DNA of 64,000 bases from the NCBI GenBank assembly GCA_022457155.1, contig JAJGOT010000166.1:1-64000 (forward strand), given 5' to 3'. Source of the DNA: Cladopsammia gracilis. Taxonomy: Eukaryota > Cnidaria > Anthozoa > Scleractinia > Dendrophylliidae. Below the pieces are notes generated by a model. The model had not been told where the DNA came from. It searched no databases and saw only the letters and a program-made list of their open reading frames with translations. This document shows, in pieces, positions 14,301 through 24,499 of the stretch (position 1 is the first letter of the stretch; the number at the start of each line of letters is the position of its first letter). The translations under genes were made by a program, and so were the position numbers.

Positions 14301-17300
14301 TGAGTCAAAGCCAATCCGAAAACCACTGCACAGCCCTGAGAGGACATATGAGACTAGAGCCTGATTGGGGTGGGAGACAAGTTCTGATTGAACAACAACA
14401 ACAATTTATTTACAAATAATAAAACAAATTATATTAGCAACCCGCAAATAACTAAAAAACTTCAGTAGCCAAATTGAAACTTGGCTGCATGTAAAGGTGA
14501 CACCTCCGATGCTGATACCAATGGGGAAAAACCAGGTGCCAAACTCTGGATCATCGTAGGAAGGACCAACTCGACAGAAGGACTGACTAAGTTCAATTCA
14601 ACAGGGACACTAACACCAACAGAACTTTGAACAGGAACTATGTACAGGTAATGACGCCCTGAGGGACTGAATCAGTAATGCCGTCCCTTCCGAGAAGAGA
14701 CGGGTGACCTGGGACAGTGGCTTTGCTCTGCAAAACGAAAGGAGCAATTGACCGCTGGGTGATCTCCCTCACAGGATTCACACGAGTGGCGATACCGGCA
14801 CTTGCCAAAAAGGCCAACGACAGAGGCCCTCATTCCACGAGTGGCAAAACTGAGGAGGACTGGATCCCACAAGGATGCGAGTGGCGGACGAGGAAGTTGG
14901 CAAGGAGTGCTGACTGGTAGCTGCGGGCGATGGAGTACGTAAATGAAAGTTGTACAAATCTAAATTCATCTTAGACCCATCGGACAGCCCTGTAGCTGCG
15001 GCCTCCTTACGAAATGCGGTGTCATATTCCAGCCATGACCTCGTTGGATACTGGCGAGCGGTCTGCGTAATTAAAAACTTGTACCGAGATAAGTCTGGCC
15101 AACGATGGGGGAAGACGGAGCATAACACCAGCTGAAAAATAGTGAACACTTCAATCCAAGTTAATATATCCTCAATTTCGGCTGCTTTTTTACGTGGAGT
15201 GGCTAACACCAATTTCCCCTCCAAAAAGGCATGTGGATCTGTTTCTGCTGCCCAGATGTTAGGCGAGAGTAAATCAATAAACTGACCTGAGGTGATTTTT
15301 GATACATACTTGTATGGGATGGGAGCATGACCTGGGCCCACAACAAACTCCTTGTTCCAGCCTGGCAGTGCAGCAGTGGACACGCTTGGCTGTGACCAAG
15401 GACTCCCAACCTGATGGCCAAAAGGTGACGAGCCATGGGCAGGCACAGCAGTCGATGCAACAACCGAAGAAAGAGGTGAAAACGTGTAGATAAATGATGG
15501 GACAAGGGGCATACCTGACAACACCGCCGAGGAAGAAGCAAGTGAGGCTGTGTTCACAATAGAAGATGAGCCGCTCTGAGTACCAAGCCCGGACGAAGAG
15601 GTTGATACCGGCACACTTTGCCCTGAAGTCGCCACGGACACGACAATATTTCCTGGAACTGGAGCCTGTTGCGTCGGTGGGAGCTGACCTTCCAAGGATT
15701 ACACAATTGCAACTGCTTGGGCAAGAGCTTTGGGAGAGACTGGTGATGGAAAAACTGGCATCGTATCTAGCGACCTTCCTGGGTTCGATGCCGTAACCGC
15801 AACCGGAGACAAAAACCCCGGCCCCGAACCTGAACAAGATGAAAATACGAGTGACGCCACGCTGTTGTTCGTCGACCTGGTGTTCACCATGTTGTCGAAA
15901 GGTAAGCCGTGGTGCACCACGGCTTACCAAAACGAGAAACGAAAAGAAAGAACGGCCACGAAAAGCCAAAAGTTGATCCCCACGAACACGACATGCCACA
16001 CTCCACCAAAACGAGAAACAAGAACAGCAACGATACGCCAAAAATTTATCCCCACGAGCACGAACTGATGCAAGAAAAATGCTAAATGCCAAGCACACAC
16101 TGTTTCAACGCTACTTGGATGAAAACCGCCCGAAACTGAGTAAAATTTCCCGGCCAAAAAATTGACTTCTCCACGCCACGTGAAACAACGATGAACGAAG
16201 GAAGAATGACACTCTATGAGCCTGACCCCAAATTAATTTAATTTCATTGACACTAGCATTCCGCATGTTGTCACATTCCGCATTTTTTCAGTTATTAAAA
16301 TGTCCTGTGGGCCCCTCATCTAGATCTGCCACTGCTTACATAAAAATAAGTAAATTTGCCAATCGATCAAATTTCATTGAATGACATGTTTTAAATTACA
16401 CACTCCAGATGTTTTGAAGTTATGCAAATTTGTGTCGTGAAATTAAAAAAAATATATCGTGCGAAATATACACAGTTACTGCATTTGCAAATTTAAGCTA
16501 CACAGTCATGCTTCACTGTTGCTACATTATAACTTTGAATTTCAACATAACTTGTTGTGTTCTTGTTCACTGGCTCGCGACGAGACAGTTCTTAAAATAC
16601 CCTCTTTTTTTTCCCGTCGGGTCACCTTCCCCGGGAATCGCTTTTGCTGCGGCCAACACCGTACCTAGTTTACTTCCGGTTTTCAAAAATCAGTGATGTC
16701 ATCGAAATGAAATATTTACCGTTCTAATTTCAACGGAATTGTTAACGGATGTGTTCTATTTCTGGTAAAAGGAAAGCGGGTTGAACTTTTCTAACCAAAT
16801 CAATTGTCAAACAGTTGAGTTTAGATCGAATAAATCGTTGAATAAAACACGTCCCGGCAAGTCAAACTGAGAACTGCTGAGTAAACAATTCTCAAGCATT
16901 ACGTCATGGAGTCACGTTGAAATTCCACACATCTCGTATTTATGTCACGCTATGGTCGGCTGTTAATTATTTGATTGATCATGTTGATATTGTTAATTTT
17001 TTCGAAATCCTATCACCATTTCTCCAAAATGCCTGTGTTTAAACAATCCTGATTCCTTGTAGTAGGTGGTTTCAAGCATTTTAAAGCGAAAAAATATACA
17101 AAGTTCTAAACTTATGTTTTTTTCTAACAGTACAGAGCCGATCAGAGAAAAAATATAGACCTGAAATTGTAGCCTGCAAATGGATGGACCATTTTTTTTT
17201 TTATAATGAATATTTTCTCTGTCTTGATGTTGTACAAGAATTTTTTTTTTCGGGATTGTTCCATACCTTTTTTCCTTTGGCTTACTGTGCATTATTTTTT

Positions 17301-18775
17301 TTACTTTTGCTGTGCAGGTATTTTGTTTTGGTAATTGCCCACCCCCCCCCCCCCCCCTTAACAATAAAATAGTCTGTCCCTAAGGAGTGCTTGAAGCGGG
17401 CTGTGCAATGTAAATGTGGACTGGACTGTGCATATTAATAGATTCTAGATTGTATATCAGGGCTGGAAATAATTTTGGGACGTCCACCGGTCAAGATGAC
17501 CAGCCAAATAAATTTTAGCTCGGTCATATTTCATTTCTGGCCGGTCAAGTATAACGAATTTAATTAATTAAGTACACAATACTACATGTATAATGTTACA
17601 GTAACCGTAACCGTTTACGATAACTTTACAGTAGCTTTCATAACTATATGGTAGTTTTACGGGAACTTTACAATAACATTACGGTACCTTTGCTATAACT
17701 TTACGGTAGTTTCGAGGGAAAATTACGGTTAATCTAACGTTATGGTAGCCGCTTTGCGATAATTTTACGGTAACTTTCGTAACTATAGGGTAGTTTTACG
17801 GTAGCTTTACGGGTAACTTTAAGATAACTATAGGATAACTTTGCGATATTTATTACAGTCATAGTGCATAGTAAACAACAGCTATTTTATTGTATTTCTA
17901 AAGTTTTGAAAGGATCACTATGGATGTGACCGGTCAACATGACCGGCAAGACGAATGTTTGACCAGTCAAAGCGCCAATCAGGCTGGACATTGTCCGTTG
18001 ACCGGCCGTTATTTCCACCCCTGTATATTGTGGATTGCTAATATAAAACTCTAAAATGAAAACCGGGTGGAAACTGAGACTAAAAGAGCCAGTTTCAAAG
18101 CCCATCGGGCTACTTGTAATATTTGTTCTAGAAAAACTGAAAAAAAATGAGGGGTCCAGGAAGGGAGTACAAGGTATTGTCTAAGTTCAGATGACTGTCA
18201 TTACAGGAACCAAAGCAAGTCCCAGGTAAGTGTTATGTAAGGTATGGTAAAAATTAATGGGAAAGTTTGAATTCAGTATCTATACATGTATGTAGATGCA
18301 AAAGTCTGTTTGTAATTGGGATCACCTGTTTTCTAGTTTGATAAAAATTCAACAGCTGTTTGTATATTTTGGATTTTGGTCAAACACTTAAGCTTAAGCT
18401 TACAAGCTTAATTATTTTCCATGTAATTATTACGATTAATTATATGCACTCACCTCCAAAGCTGGCTGCTTGTGAAGCATCAATACACCTTTTAATTTGC
18501 ATCACTGGAACAAAAGTAAATTTCGGAGCATGGCAAGTACAACTGCAAGAGCTACCATTTGCCGAAATATGAAAACCTTCCATTAATGTACACCAAGTGT
18601 TATTACATCGATGGTTGGACTTCATGTTAACCGTAAATAAATCAAGATTTTGTGACCTCCTCGTCACAACAAAACTCTTCACCTTTGACTCATCAATATT
18701 ACACTCTCCGGGAGTTGTTTGGTGGATCAGCAGAAAAACCAGGGACAACAAAAACTTCGGTTTCGATTTCATCAT
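1435..18775 (-). CDS. Gene A: putative type I membrane receptor with YNVLEGPD tail repeats (8 exons)
   Basis: Spliced model on the minus strand: 18454-18775, 11076-11302, 8897-9017, 8060-8529, 7031-7203, 4750-4778, 4060-4185, 1435-2360. Every junction has GT-AG ends and phases agree; the total is 2394 nt, 797 codons plus stop. Seen: signal peptide (residues 1-25), Cys-rich ectodomain to about 223, Ser-rich stalk (224-408), membrane helix about 409-432 followed by KRRK, then a 365-residue tail. The tail has seven YNVL motifs at Tyr 588, 606, 627, 652, 676, 701 and 728, plus TYQSL (482), VYQSL (511), NPVY (453), NPAY (758), SVYEPL (782) and LYESI. I recognise no ectodomain family. Function as a phosphotyrosine-signalling or endocytosed surface receptor is inference. 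The frame is open upstream to about 19072, but the Met at 18775 begins the signal peptide. Intron 1 is 7.15 kb and holds a retroelement. Confidence 0.78.
2946..3470. mobile_element. 525-bp element with about 110-bp inverted repeats around a THAP relic
   Basis: Left arm 2946-3058 and right arm 3357-3470 are inverted copies, starting atattggccattttgag on each side and ending at gcatctgctcaggatgtaaac. The interior is the THAP relic. An internally deleted P-like transposon is the simplest reading. Confidence 0.65.
3081..3354 (+). pseudogene. THAP-domain relic (P-element-type zinc finger)
   Basis: Reads MGKFSCCVPGCSNNWRNSP, then a stop and a frame change, then ICGAHFPRGVRMSRNE back in the first frame. 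CVPGC and CGAH are the C2CH ligands of THAP fingers, the DNA-binding domain of P-element transposases and their domesticated relatives. Two compensating frame changes and in-frame stops show decay. It sits inside a pair of about 110-bp inverted repeats (2946-3470). Confidence 0.68.
3507..3904. mobile_element. ~390-bp MITE, TIR ttaaaggggcactgtccc (copy 1)
   Basis: Starts ttaaagagggacactctccc, ends with the complement tgcctctttaa. The interior (gaagcaaagaaatatgaact, ccaaactactgcttttgttt) matches 53284-53668 closely and 48996-49331, 50090-50283 and 46845-46935 partly. Confidence 0.72.
4060..4185 (-). CDS. Gene A exon 7: proximal cytoplasmic tail with NPVY and TYQSL
   Basis: 126 nt, phase 1 in and 1 out; acceptor tcttag, donor gtaagt. 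Carries KNPVYG (an NPxY motif) and PTYQSLIDDN. A symmetric 1-1 exon like this could be skipped without changing frame. Confidence 0.75.
4750..4778 (-). CDS. Gene A exon 6: 29-nt mini-exon
   Basis: 29 nt, phase 2 in and 1 out; acceptor ttccag, donor gtaaaa. Encodes ESSENETKP just inside the membrane. Genes B (41 nt) and C (32 nt) have a mini-exon of the same phase in the same place, which supports the call despite its size. Confidence 0.68.
5239..5389. mobile_element. 151-bp fold-back MITE
   Basis: Long inverted arms: ggggccagaatcacgaaacc...atatcctaagtattgtttc against gaaaaacaatacttaggatat...aatccagcccc. Almost the whole element is arm. Confidence 0.7.
5545..6538. mobile_element. ~1-kb element with ~50-bp TIRs
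   Basis: Left end taccgttttgcagatatggc and right end complementary to taccttatttcgcagatatg, both continuing through agccatattgattttg and ccccagggcat. On + it holds MSRFRAFRTAWNGVGENSL (ATG 5748) running to a splice-like gtaagt at 5864. No transposase is recognised. Confidence 0.62.
6668..6850. repeat. Inverted repeat, possible MITE
   Basis: ttaagcaggggttttaata on the left and tattgaaacccctgcttaa on the right, 183 bp overall. Confidence 0.45.
6917..6978. repeat. Hairpin
   Basis: ttgactattacgaattatctcttttgtctaa against ttagacaaaagaaacaatttgtaatagtcaa, a 31-bp imperfect stem with almost no loop. Confidence 0.6.
7031..7203 (-). CDS. Gene A exon 5: juxtamembrane stalk and transmembrane helix
   Basis: 173 nt, phase 0 in and 2 out; acceptor ctcag, donor gtaaga. 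Begins TTTTVSS, then a Gly/Asn-rich linker, then a 24-residue hydrophobic helix rich in Val, Ile and Gly ending IVFW, then KRRK as cytoplasmic stop-transfer. This fixes the topology as type I. Confidence 0.85.
8060..8529 (-). CDS. Gene A exon 4: long Ser/Thr-rich stalk
   Basis: 470 nt, phase 1 in and 0 out; acceptor ttttag, donor gtaggt. Encodes about 157 residues that are mostly Ser, Thr, Pro, Ala and Leu, as in a mucin-like O-glycosylated stalk. The + strand reads as runs of gat/atg/tgg triplets, so the exon seems to have grown by trinucleotide expansion. The equivalent exons of genes B and C are both 149 nt. Confidence 0.78.
8897..9017 (-). CDS. Gene A exon 3: ectodomain segment, conserved between paralogues
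   Basis: 121 nt, phase 0 in and 1 out; acceptor tttcag, donor gtaagt. Encodes W...GRIIRIVVTC...RCILLKAVGPVTC. Genes B and C have the same pattern (G-x-I-I-x-[IL], one Cys after the strand, a second Cys, then a hydrophobic stretch, Gly and a final Cys). It is the best-conserved ectodomain piece of the family. Confidence 0.8.
9018..11075. other. Gene A intron 2, mostly unassigned
   Basis: AT-rich; only the LINE/SINE tail at 10672-10810 is recognisable. Confidence 0.5.
10672..10810 (-). repeat. LINE/SINE 3' tail plus hairpin
   Basis: (gtaat)n then acctttatttagacacgatt, the same tail motif as at 63590. Next to it, about 10763-10805 is a hairpin with 17-bp arms (tataacaaaaagataaa). Confidence 0.45.
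11076..11302 (-). CDS. Gene A exon 2: ectodomain segment
   Basis: 227 nt, phase 1 in and 0 out; acceptor ttccag, donor gtaagt. Encodes about 76 residues starting GIRCAQAG, rich in Tyr/Asn/Thr, with an N-glycosylation sequon (NCS). Occupies the same place and phase as exon 2 of gene B (43045-43289), although sequence similarity is weak. Confidence 0.78.
11303..12856. other. Gene A intron 1, 5'-distal part
   Basis: AT-rich sequence without recognisable coding or repeats; the retroelement relic follows. Confidence 0.5.
13073..14294 (-). pseudogene. Reverse transcriptase / RNase H relic
   Basis: RT motifs in order: AKFDVESAYRN (motif A Asp), LPFGLRSMPYIF (motif B), YLDDF (motif C), then GLPLHPDK and TILGIELDS. 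A frame change near 13560 leads into a thumb-like part (ELEALIGHLHHACKV). A second near 13357 leads into RNase H with SSDAAGTLGYGAFF (Asp), KELFPVVIAALLWG (Glu) and SDN (Asp). Two frameshifts make it non-functional. Confidence 0.72.
14672..15920 (-). pseudogene. Gag-like relic with CCHC-type zinc segment
   Basis: Starts MVNTRSTNNSV inside 15699-15920, has an in-frame TAA at 15699-15701, continues to 14778, then shifts frame into GKCRYRHSCESCEGDHPAVNC. That Cys/His segment is typical of the nucleocapsid-like part of DIRS-type gag. The middle (WAAETDPHAFLEGK...) is the conserved core. Confidence 0.6.
17170..17390. repeat. Interspersed repeat with poly-C block, second copy
   Basis: T-runs near 17190 and 17245, C-run 17342-17357, end tctgtccctaag. 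Related to 521-745. Confidence 0.45.
17459..18023. mobile_element. ~565-bp element with cagggctggaaataa ends and internal minisatellite
   Basis: Ends cagggctggaaataa and ttatttccacccctg are inverted, and accggtcaa/gaccggc blocks flank the interior. Between about 17590 and 17850 there is a degenerate tandem array of units like actttacggtaactttacg. Confidence 0.6.
18454..18775 (-). CDS. Gene A exon 1: signal peptide and first Cys-rich segment
   Basis: Starts MMKSKPKFLLSLVFLL, a classic hydrophobic signal peptide. A Cys-rich segment with a CSCTC cluster and a KRC follows. Donor gtgagt at 18448-18453; ends in phase 1. The same C...C...G..C.C...F...KRC layout occurs in exon 1 of gene B. The Met was chosen because the hydrophobic core begins directly after it. 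Confidence 0.78.
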
Positions 18776-20604
18776 GCCGCTTCTTGTACAGTTGTAGGAT
18801 TCCTTGCGTTCAAGTTGATTTGAAGTTTCTCGATTTCTGTTTAAGCATCTTACAACCAGGGCCGTCTCCAGCTGAACATCTGGACTTGTTGTAGTTTGAC
18901 ATAACCCATCACAAAAAGTGATAAAGGTATTGCAAACACTTTCAACTCTTCTCTTGCATGCCGTTTCCTTGTTTGTATTTTGCTGAAACTGAAGAAACTT
19001 CTTACTGCGTTGACTTATGGGAAGGGTATTCTCTTTTTTGTGTGTGTGGTGGGTGGGGGGAAGGGTTGTCACTGACAGCCAAAATCAAGTGCCCTTTGGG
19101 CTATCTCCTGTAAGTATTTTCCCATCATGCAGTGCTGTCATATTATGTCGGAATATTGTTTTCAGGCTAGACTGTGTGATTTCTTGAGTCAAATTTCTCT
19201 TTTATCAATTTTTTTTGGACGTCATTGAAAATGGTGATGCTCTCCTCTTGTCTTATTTCTGGAGCAAATGTTAGTAGTTTCAACTCGTCTGGATCAGTCC
19301 ACCTGGTTTACTCGCAAAATATCTAACAAGAGCCTCAAACAAACAATATGTTACTGTTTCAGTTCTTCCCTATACATGCACCACCACTTATAAAATAATG
19401 GCATTCTCGTCATTTTTAACAGAGTGTAACACATGTACATGGTAACAAAATCTCGATTTGTTGTCCGGCTCAGAGATTGAGCAAGTTTTCTATAACTGTT
19501 AACATTCATACAATTAATTACTAGCTTTCAATTGTCATTTGCTGCAGGAAAAATGCCAGCATCACTTTACAGATGGTGGCTCTTAGAGAAGTGGTCATAA
19601 CAAGTATACTAGACGAGGACCCACTCTGTGTAGGGATAGGGGGTTACACAGCATACCACCTATCTAATGAGTATAATGGACACATTTTTTTGGCCTAAAA
19701 ATCAGAGATGAGAGTTTAATATTCTGTCTGCATGAAGCTTGCATTGCTAGTAAAACGGCACAGGAATATTTTTATCTTTCTCTCAGTTTCTACTCCTGAT
19801 AGAATGGTGGGGCGAGAGGGGGTACAAAAAGAGACCACCAGTCTTTTTATTAAATGGTGGTTCCTGTCCGAGAGACCATTTCCGTTAGTGATTTTTATCT
19901 AAACCTGGGTTGTTTTAATTATGTGTAACAATATTTTCAACAAATATAATTTATTGTCGAAATATTAAATTGACATTGTAGAAGTTTTTTTTAAGTTTCT
20001 ATTTAAGCTAATAATTTTAAGCCATTAATTTAAGTCATCAATAAATGTCAGTGTTATATACAAGCTATGTGATCTTTCCTTTTGTGATGTACTGTATAGT
20101 CCCAGAGCAAACCTTATCCTTTAGTTTAGAGAAATGTCGTGCGATTTTGAAACATGTTTTAAATTCTACGACACCTGCAGGCCGGAGGAAAATAATTACC
20201 GAGACGCAGTAGAGAAAAAAACAAATTGCATAACGCTGTAAGTATTCTCAAATTAAAGTGAAGTTAACTGAATGTCAATGCCTGTTGTTCAGGTCAGGCG
20301 ACATTCTGCGAAGGTTCTGTCAAGCACAAGACACTACTCCACAACAGAATAATTAACTAAAATAGCCTCAAGAAGTATTGATTCCAATATAGACACAGCA
20401 TTTTCATTCTTGGATTTTAGACTACATCCATGAAGAAACACTTTCTCGCAAGTCTTGCACGCGATAGACTATTTAAGTCTATTAAAATAGACACTAAATC
20501 ACGCCTAATTTTCTGATGCTCAGTAATATTTTCACAACGATAATAAAAACTTCAGCCGATCTAACAAACGAGTCTAAGCCAAATTAAAGAAACCCTAATA
20601 TACA
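18776..20604. other. Upstream region of gene A
   Basis: Must contain the gene A promoter and 5' UTR. The frame of exon 1 stays open to about 19072, so an upstream start or exon cannot be excluded. No promoter element was identified. Confidence 0.45.
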
Positions 20605-20886
20605 CCTGATTGAAGGAACGTTGTCATTTAAAAGAGCATAAACCATGAACGATGAGACCGAATGGGATTCTGGGTAGGCAGCATTGGCAAGCTAGTTATA
20701 TTCTATTTCTTGATAATCAAGATGTTTTCTTTATTTGAGACATTTAAGCGCATGATTTATGTATTCTGTGTTAATATAATATATATTCTGTCACAGACGA
20801 AGATTAAATTTTCCAACTTCCCAGTAAGCCTTTGGGTCGCATCGTTCATGGTTTATGCTTTTCACCCGACAACGTTTCTTCAATTT
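20605..20886. mobile_element. ~280-bp MITE
   Basis: attgaaggaacgttgtcatt...gcataaaccatgaacgatg on the left; the complement catcgttcatggtttatgc...gacaacgtttcttcaat on the right. A half copy is at about 52366-52420. Confidence 0.65.
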
Positions 20887-21002
20887 GGTGTACATCAGGA
20901 GAGCTATTACAATAAAGGCATGGATAATAGACAGATAAAATAATTCTAATCAGTTGTATTGTCAGCATGAAACCCTGCTGAAATTACCAAGGACCAATAT
21001 TA

Positions 21003-21529
21003 GAGCAGTTTTCAATTGAGTGTGGTAAAACCAAAACCAAAGTAATTACTCTGACCAATCACAGCAGTCGTAAAAAATCCAATGAACCAATCAGAGCTCG
21101 AAGCAATTACATGTCGGCGGCGCCAAGCGCGAGAAAACGCGTGCGAGCAAGTCACGATTGGTTTTGGTTTTTCTTCTGATTGGTCGAGAAAGTGGCGCGA
21201 AATTTTTTAGCCAATCACAAAGCGTAGCAATGAAAAACCAAAGCAATCCTCGGTAGGAAAAAAGATGGCGACTGGTACATTTACCCATAATTCTTAGCGC
21301 ACAAAAACCTTATCAACGTTCATAAAAATGTAAAGAAAAGTTATAAAATCTTCAAACCTGGTCTACATATTGTCCTTAGTACTGGAACAAATATTATAAA
21401 AATTTGGCTTTCTATGTGCCTTATGTGCTGTGTTAGGTCCGCAAGGTATTGTGGTAAAATGAACAGCCGCCATCTTTTTCCCTACGGTGGATTGTGTAAT
21501 TACTTTCCACACTCAATTGAAAACTGCTC
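21003..21529. mobile_element. CCAAT-rich MITE family 1, copy with nested insertion
   Basis: TIR gagcagttttcaattgagtg on the left, cactcaattgaaaactgctc on the right, flanked by TA on both sides. The interior repeatedly carries ccaatca/attggttttgg and aaacgcgtgcgagcaagtca. Interrupted at 21248-21490. Confidence 0.85.
21248..21490. mobile_element. 243-bp MITE nested in family-1 MITE
   Basis: Ends cctcggtaggaaaaaagatg and catctttttccctacggtgg are inverted (23 bp with few mismatches). The uninterrupted host reads gcaattgtgtaatt at 52275, so the insertion point and a 2-bp AT duplication are visible. Confidence 0.82.
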
Positions 21530-22812
21530 TATCGAGCAAACGTAAACATGTCCGTTCCTAGGGTGATCTAATGTATACTTTAGAAAGCTATTCTATTCTA
21601 TTCTATTGCAGGTCTCATTTTATACTACTGTATATAAATGGATCGTGAAGCGAAATAAGCCATTCCACAGTTCGTCGGAATACCAGATATATTAAACCAT
21701 CCATAAGGAAAACTAGGCCCCGTAGCCAAAAAAACAACAGACCAAAATGAACCAAAATGAATCCTTAAAAAGTCACTGAAACCTAAATGTTTGAGCCTTA
21801 AAATGAACAAAAATTACAAACCAAGATTAAAGGCCAACCGGCAAAATCAGTACATGTAATCCTGAAATATACACTGTACAAGAATCAGAAGAAATTTTCT
21901 ACTGATTACTCACTTAATGTCGCTTGATAAAATAAAACTTTTTCATTCACATGTAAATACAGCGTTTGTGAAATTCTTTCTGATCACTTTCAAGCACCCG
22001 TTGTAAGATGGATTCAACACTGTACAGCAACAATGCTATTGCTTACCTCAAACTCTCTCTTCCCTTTCTTTGGAACGTAATGCTATAAACAATATCAGTT
22101 CATTTTTACAACAGATTGGGAAATATTAAGCGCACATCGTAAAGGATATTAGCCAATTCAAGCGCACAAATGACAGAAATTATTCATCTCTTTCGGACTA
22201 ATCGATTTCCAAAGGCCTAGTACTGGAATTGCAAGTTGATCTGACAAAGTTCACGAAACATGAGAACCCGGCTAGTGAACGTGCATTGTTACTAAAACAG
22301 GGAATGACCTATAATGACCTACATACCACAGCGAACAATAAGTTTATTGGTGAAAATCATGTTCCCTTAAAACATGAAAACTGCCATCATCGTAGGCCGC
22401 AGAAATCATTCACGCTATGCAGAAGAGAATTAAATAGTAGGAATGTTACCTAACTGAATGCCGGGACGTTTTTCAAAACAGCGATCGTGTAAACAGGCAA
22501 AATGCCTCCTCTTCTTCCCTAATAGGTTTTCAGATTTCATCTTTGATATCAAATACTTATTTTCTAAAAATATCATGATTATAATATATCTTGTTATATT
22601 TTCCTCTAAAAACGCGTTTTGTACTAAAACCTAAACTTAAAAACTGAGAATTCTAATAACCCAAATCTATATTTCACAATTACATTTCTTTTCCTTTCGT
22701 TTGAAAATATCCACTTTATTTTATATGGAAATTCTGGAAATATTTCTTTCCTTTTTTATGACACATTTAATTAAAATCGACCTGTTTATTAACCTTTATT
22801 GAGATGAGCGGT

Positions 22813-23110
22813 TTAGGTCAAGAACTCTTGAATTTTTTATAAAATACAGCCAAATAAATTGCTCTCTATCTCTGGGAACGTTGTTTGAAGTCTTAGTTCA
22901 CTAAATCAAGCTATGAATATATGGCTTTGTCAGGCCACAAACGTGCGTTACAAATGAATCACTCTAATTCAGAATAAACAAAATAACGAGAGCTTGAATT
23001 TTTGATAAAATACGGCCAAATAAATTGCTCTCTCTTCTAACGTTCTTTAAAATCTTAGTTAACAAAATCATCAACGTATGAATATATCACTTTGTCAGGC
23101 CACAAACATG
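22813..23110. repeat. Direct duplication of a ~125-bp unit
   Basis: 22813-22945 and 22988-23110 share ataaaatac[ag]gccaaataaattgctctct, aacgtt, gaatatat and tttgtcaggccacaaac in the same order. Two short direct copies of taacaaaaatgtgctaacaaa follow at 23170-23270. Confidence 0.65.
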
Positions 23111-24235
23111 CGCTCGCTAAACCGCTTTAAAAAAATATGCTACTCGACTCTTGTGTTCTTATCATAGTATCTAACAAAAATGTGCTAACAAAAATGCAAC
23201 ATGAATGTCCCCACAAATTCACTAAAAAAGTCTATTAACAGTATCTAACAAAAATTTTGCTAACAAAAATGCACAAGGAATGCATGTTAGCCCACATAAT
23301 ACTCCTGTAAGTTAAACATTAACTTACAGGAGATAAAAATGGATTAAAACTGTAAATCAAAGAAAATTGATCATGCATAAATAAATTAAATGAAGGACTT
23401 GCGAGATCCTGTTATTTATTTTCTGTTCTTGTTCTTTTTCGGTTTTATTAACGATATCAAATTAAATGCAAGCGGTGGTGAATGATAAATTCAAGAATTT
23501 GGAAGACGTCGAGACTAGCAGTTTTTTCTGGGAGCCCGAGAATCTGTCTTTTTAAAATGCGACACCCTGATCGAGTCGGTTTCATGAAAAAAATCGAGTC
23601 TCCGAGACATTGACAACCGCTCAAAAAAAGAGTCTCGTAATTTTGCAAAAAAAAAAAACATATTTTTTGTAAAACCATTCGCCTGCCCTTCAGTGCAGGT
23701 ATTTCGAACATGCTCAAGAACAAATTCAGTGCGTCAGAATCGTTCTCATGCTTGGATCACGCTATTCAGAAAACCAGCAATGGTTTGAAGAGATAAACAG
23801 ATGCTCTGCAATACACGGCTATTGGAAAGAACACTTTTGGATAAAACGTTATTCTTTCCGAGAGCTACTCTTTAGAATTCTTGCTCTGTTTAATAAGGCA
23901 AAAATGAACACTCACTTCATCTCTCGAGTTAATTCGCTCCTTACTGCGCAAGCTTGACGAAACGATTCCCGACCGCTAGTCAAGGGGAACAAAGATACTG
24001 GGTACGAGGCTGTGGGAAGACTAATACCGCGAAAGCGGAGATAAGTGACAGATCAAAACGTTAACCTGCCTTAAACTACCTAGCGAGCTGGTTTTTATTA
24101 ATTAATTAATTTATTTATTTATCTATTTATTAATTGGAAACAATCCGGTTTATTCCTCTAGTTTTAAAATACGTCACTATACGTCCTGGCTAAGATCTTC
24201 TTTATTATATACGAGCCCCGTTGACGGCCGGGGCT

Positions 24236-24252
24236 GGGGGGGGGGGGGGGGG
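24236..24252. repeat. Poly-G tract
   Basis: 17 consecutive G in the A-B intergenic region. Confidence 0.9.
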
Positions 24253-24347
24253 TTGTAAAATTTGCGATGTGTTCGATCAGTGCAGGTTGGCCCAGTTACC
24301 GAGATCTCGGTTTTACCAATGAAGCAAGTCTAAAAAAACAGTTTGGA

Positions 24348-24499
24348 ATGAGGCCAATCTTGCCCTTCTTTTACAGAAACACATGGGTATTTTTTTATCC
24401 TGGTAACCGGGCTAGCCTGTTCATTTCGTAAAATTTCCAGCCTGTTCACTGGGATAAAAATCATGTGTTTCTGTTATAAAAAGGGCAAGATCGGCTCAT
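24348..24499. mobile_element. 152-bp fold-back MITE
   Basis: atgaggccaatcttgccctt...cagaaacacatg against catgtgtttctg...aagggcaagatcggctcat. Confidence 0.66.

Larger units (their letters stand above)
12857..16157 (-). mobile_element. Degenerate DIRS-like (tyrosine-recombinase type) retroelement relic
   Basis: Minus-strand remains of gag (14672-15920) and RT/RNase H (13073-14294), in the same orientation as gene A, whose intron 1 contains them. The assignment rests on resemblance to DIRS/Ngaro-type proteins of marine invertebrates. No recombinase domain or intact terminal repeats are visible below 13073, so the 3' part is lost. Near 15930-16070 the 5' end shows two similar direct units (aaaacgagaaac..., atccccacga). 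Outer limits are approximate. Confidence 0.6.

Noticed and set aside
15274..16098. 274-codon minus frame overlapping gag
   Set aside because: Cys/Phe-rich shadow of the gag frame, with no domain.
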